From Nocardia arthritidis (GTDB lineage: Bacteria; Actinomycetota; Actinomycetes; Mycobacteriales; Mycobacteriaceae), in NCBI RefSeq assembly GCF_011801145.1, contig NZ_CP046172.1, positions 3,720,001 through 3,784,000 of the forward strand: a stretch of 64,000 nt of DNA, read 5' to 3'. Positions within the stretch are counted from its first letter, which is position 1. Each line of letters opens with the position of its first letter. Of this stretch, positions 61,349 to 64,000 are shown in pieces. Under the pieces are notes generated by a model, which was not told the DNA's origin, made no database searches, and was given only the letters and a program-made list of their open reading frames with translations. The translations under genes were made by a program, and so were the position numbers.

Positions 61349-64000
61349 GTGAAGTTCAGTGCGAAAAATGTGGTCGGGTCGGTGCAGCGGTTGATGGCGA
61401 CCGCGCAGAACGGGCTCGAGGTGATTCGATTCGGCGGGCTGAGTCATGACGTCGTGGCCTCGCCGTACGAGATCGTCGAGCGCCGTCGGATGTACCGGCT
61501 GCGCCACTATTTCCCGGACGACGCGGCCCCCGGCCGCCCGGTCGCGGTGCTCGTCCCGCCGCTGATGGTCAACGCCGATATCTGGGACGTGAATGTCGCG
61601 GACGGCGCCGTCGGCATCCTGCATCGCGGCGGAATCGACTGCTGGGTGGTCGATTTCGGCTCGCCGTCCACCGAGGAGGGCGGTTGGGAGCGTGATCTCG
61701 CCGACCATGTGCTCGCGGTGAACAGCGCCATCGACACGGTCACCGAGGCCACCGGCGCCAACGTGCACCTGATGGGATATTCGCAGGGCGGCATGTTCGC
61801 CTACCAGACCGCCGCCTACCGAGACGGCAAGGGCGTCGAATCGATCGTCACCTTCGGCAGCCCGGTGGACGTCGTCGCGGGCATGCCGTTCGGATTGCCG
61901 TACGGCGTCGTCTCCGATGTCGCGGATTTCCTGGCCGACCATGTCGTCACCCGGTTGCCGATCACCGAATCCATGGTGCGCATCGGCTTCCAGATGCTCG
62001 ATCCGATGAAGACCGCCAAGGCCCGCATCGATTTCCTTCGGCAGCTGCACGATCGGGAGGCGCTGCTGCCGAAGGAGCGTCAGCGCCGCTTCCTCAACAG
62101 CGACGGCTGGGTGGGCTACGCGGGCCCCGCGGCCGCCGACCTGCTCAAACAATTCGTGGCGCACAACCGGCTGATGCTGGGCGGCTTCGTAATTCGCGAT
62201 CAGCCGATTTCGCTGGCCGAGCTGAAATGCCCGATCCTCGCCTTCGTCGGCGAGGTGGACGATATCGGCCAACCCGCCGCGGTCCGCGGCATCGTGCGGG
62301 CGGCGCCGAATGCGGAGGTGTACGAGGCGACCCTGGTCGCGGGTCATTTCGGCCTCGTCGCGGGCAGTATGGCGACCAATCACACCTGGCCGCTGGTGCG
62401 TGACTGGATCGACTGGCTGGACAACGACAAACCGCTGCCCGACGATATCGTGCCGATGTCGGATCAGGCCGCGGTCAGCAAGCCGCGGTCGGCGGCGACC
62501 AGGGTGGTGCACACCACCGCGTCGCTCGCCGAGGCGGGCGCGGGCATGGGTAAGGCGCTGGAGGCGATCGTCAGCAATACGGTGCGCGGCTCGGTGGATC
62601 TGGCCGGCGAGGCGGCCCGTGCGCTGCCCCGGCTGACCCGCCTGGGCATGATCCAGCCGCACACCCGCATCTCGCTCGGCAGGCTGCTCGCCGAACAGGC
62701 CCGGCGCGCACCGCTGCGTGACCTGTTCCTGTTCGACGACCGGGTGCACACCAATGCCGCGGTGAACGTCCGCATCGATAACGTTGTGCGCGGCCTCATT
62801 TCGGTCGGCATCCGGCCCGCGCAGCGCGTCGGCGTCGTGATGGAGACCCGGCCGAGCGCGCTGGCCACCGTGGCGGCGCTGTCCCGGCTGGGTGCGGTGG
62901 CGGTGTTGCTGTCACCGGGCAGCGAGCTGGCTCGGGCCATCGAACTCACCGGTGTCGCAACGCTTGTCGCCGATCCGGAGAATCTGCGCCAGGCCGTCGC
63001 GACCGGCGCGCGGGTGCTCGTGCTCGGCGGCGGTGAATCCCGCGAACTCGGTATCCCGCTGGGCGAGAACGTGATCGATCTCGAGCAGATCGATCCGGCG
63101 CAGGTGCGGCTGCCCGCCTGGTACCGGCCGGATCCGGGGCTGGCCCGGGAACTGGCCTTCGTGCTGGTGAGCGGCACCGGAGATCGGTTGGAGGCCAAGT
63201 ACATCACCAACCATCGCTGGGCACTGTCCGCCTTCGGCACCGCGACCACCGCCGATCTCGACCGCCGCGACACCGTGTACTGCCTTGCGCCGCTGCATCA
63301 TTCGTCGGGTCTGCTGGTGAGCCTCGGCGGCGCGGTCGCGGGCGGCAGCCGGATCGCGCTGGCCCGCTCGCTCGATCCGGCCAGGTTCGGCGCCGAGGTG
63401 CACCGCTACGGCGTCACCGTGGTGACCTACACCTGGACCATGTTGCGCGACATCCTGGACGCGGACGTCTTCCCGGCCGGGCACAACCATCCCATCCGAT
63501 TGTTCATCGGCTCCGGCATGCCCGCCGGACTGTGGCGGCGCACCACCGAACAGTTCGCGCCCGCGCGGGTGCTGGAGTTCTACGCCTCCATCGAGGGAGA
63601 TGTGGTGCTGGCCAACGTGACCGGCGTGAAGACGGGCTGCAAGGGCCGTCCGGTGCCCGGTACCGCGCGGGTGGAACTGGTTGCCTACGATCCGGAATCG
63701 GGCCTGATCCTGACCGACGACCACGGTTTCGCCCGCCGCGCCGCCGACAACGAGGTGGGGCTGCTGCTGGGCAAGGCGGCCGAGGGCGTCGACATCTCCG
63801 ACGGCGGCCTGCGCGGTGTCTTCGCGGCTGGCGATTCCTGGATGCCGACCGAAAATCTGTTCCGCCGCGACTCCGACGGCGACTACTGGCTGGTCGACCG
63901 GAAGGATACGGTCATCCACACCGAGCGCGGCCCGGTGTTCGGCCAGCCGATCGTCGACGCGCTGAACGAGATCACCGCGGTCGATATGGAGGTGGCCTAC
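61349..64000 (+). CDS. Alpha/beta-hydrolase fused to an AMP-binding (acyl-CoA synthetase-like) domain (partial, runs off right edge)
   Basis: 884 residues visible. Residues 1-~365 are a PhaC-like alpha/beta hydrolase: VLVPPLMVNADIWD, nucleophile elbow LMGYSQGGMFAYQ, FVGEVDDIGQP and VAGHFGLVAGS, i.e. Ser-Asp-His. After a ~90-residue linker comes an adenylate-forming domain: GRLLAEQARRAPLRDLF, GVVMETRPSALATVAALSRLGAVAVLLSPGSEL, a weak SGTGD in place of the usual phosphate loop, and the YWLVDRKDTVIH hinge. Mycolata carry such long fusions of unknown substrate; wax, storage-lipid or fatty-acid activation is a guess. GTG at 61349 with CAGGAG 5 nt upstream. Confidence 0.85.
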   Translation, partial: MKFSAKNVVGSVQRLMATAQNGLEVIRFGGLSHDVVASPYEIVERRRMYRLRHYFPDDAAPGRPVAVLVPPLMVNADIWDVNVADGAVGILHRGGIDCWVVDFGSPSTEEGGWERDLADHVLAVNSAIDTVTEATGANVHLMGYSQGGMFAYQTAAYRDGKGVESIVTFGSPVDVVAGMPFGLPYGVVSDVADFLADHVVTRLPITESMVRIGFQMLDPMKTAKARIDFLRQLHDREALLPKERQRRFLNSDGWVGYAGPAAADLLKQFVAHNRLMLGGFVIRDQPISLAELKCPILAFVGEVDDIGQPAAVRGIVRAAPNAEVYEATLVAGHFGLVAGSMATNHTWPLVRDWIDWLDNDKPLPDDIVPMSDQAAVSKPRSAATRVVHTTASLAEAGAGMGKALEAIVSNTVRGSVDLAGEAARALPRLTRLGMIQPHTRISLGRLLAEQARRAPLRDLFLFDDRVHTNAAVNVRIDNVVRGLISVGIRPAQRVGVVMETRPSALATVAALSRLGAVAVLLSPGSELARAIELTGVATLVADPENLRQAVATGARVLVLGGGESRELGIPLGENVIDLEQIDPAQVRLPAWYRPDPGLARELAFVLVSGTGDRLEAKYITNHRWALSAFGTATTADLDRRDTVYCLAPLHHSSGLLVSLGGAVAGGSRIALARSLDPARFGAEVHRYGVTVVTYTWTMLRDILDADVFPAGHNHPIRLFIGSGMPAGLWRRTTEQFAPARVLEFYASIEGDVVLANVTGVKTGCKGRPVPGTARVELVAYDPESGLILTDDHGFARRAADNEVGLLLGKAAEGVDISDGGLRGVFAAGDSWMPTENLFRRDSDGDYWLVDRKDTVIHTERGPVFGQPIVDALNEITAVDMEVAY

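Noticed and set aside
61250..62749. 499-residue minus-strand frame
   Set aside because: Antisense shadow of the hydrolase-adenylation fusion gene, without motifs.

Overview
The window is high-GC actinobacterial chromosome and most resembles Nocardia or a close mycolic-acid relative. This rests on the whole arginine operon argCJBDFR with argG-argH nearby, a TIGR00027-type methyltransferase, an LldD2-like lactate dehydrogenase, mycobacterial-style fused lipid enzymes at both ends, and several sigma factors with C-terminal extensions. Coding is dense, 4-bp ATGA/GTGA overlaps are frequent, and no rRNA, tRNA, insertion sequence or CRISPR array was recognised.

Layout. 1-11.9 kb: edge of a biotin-dependent carboxylase, then regulator-plus-target modules: a TetR pair, a MarR/efflux pair, an ECF41 sigma factor with an AhpD-like target, a ClpC N-domain protein with a Pro-Tyr tail, an ECF42 sigma factor with a DGPF/YCII protein, and an ArsR regulator with a miniature P450. 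11.9-18.8 kb: a 13E12/DUF222-like remnant under a LexA-type box, argCJBDFR and a D-amino-acid oxidase. 18.9-19.7 kb: a MerR module. 19.7-30.6 kb: a complete-looking non-phosphorylative L-fucose pathway with its own ABC importer. 31.5-37.9 kb: geosmin synthase followed by a prenyl transferase, DXS and a second prenyl diphosphate synthase. 37.9-49.9 kb: hydrolase, MFS exporter, small peptide gene, argG, methyltransferase, argH, two membrane-anchored paralogues, SMR pump, Uma2 protein and a second sugar-type ABC importer. 49.9-56.4 kb: ilvA, serine hydrolase, a GntR-NCS1-racemase module and a secreted protein. 56.4-60.8 kb: a family 2B encapsulin shell, 2-methylisoborneol synthase, GPP methyltransferase and IPP isomerase. 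61.3-64 kb: an alpha/beta-hydrolase fused to an AMP-binding domain, cut by the right edge.

The most interesting system is the encapsulin/odorant-terpene region. The 2-MIB synthase has a disordered N-terminal region with three copies of a GP(S/T)GLG(A/T)A motif. The geosmin synthase 25 kb away has related motifs in its inter-domain linker and at its C-terminus, which raises the possibility that both earthy-odorant pathways use the same protein shell. Clear cis-elements were also found: twin TetR and twin MarR operators, an ECF41 promoter, a MerR promoter with a 19-bp spacer, a LexA-type box, and matching ARG-box promoters for argC and argG.
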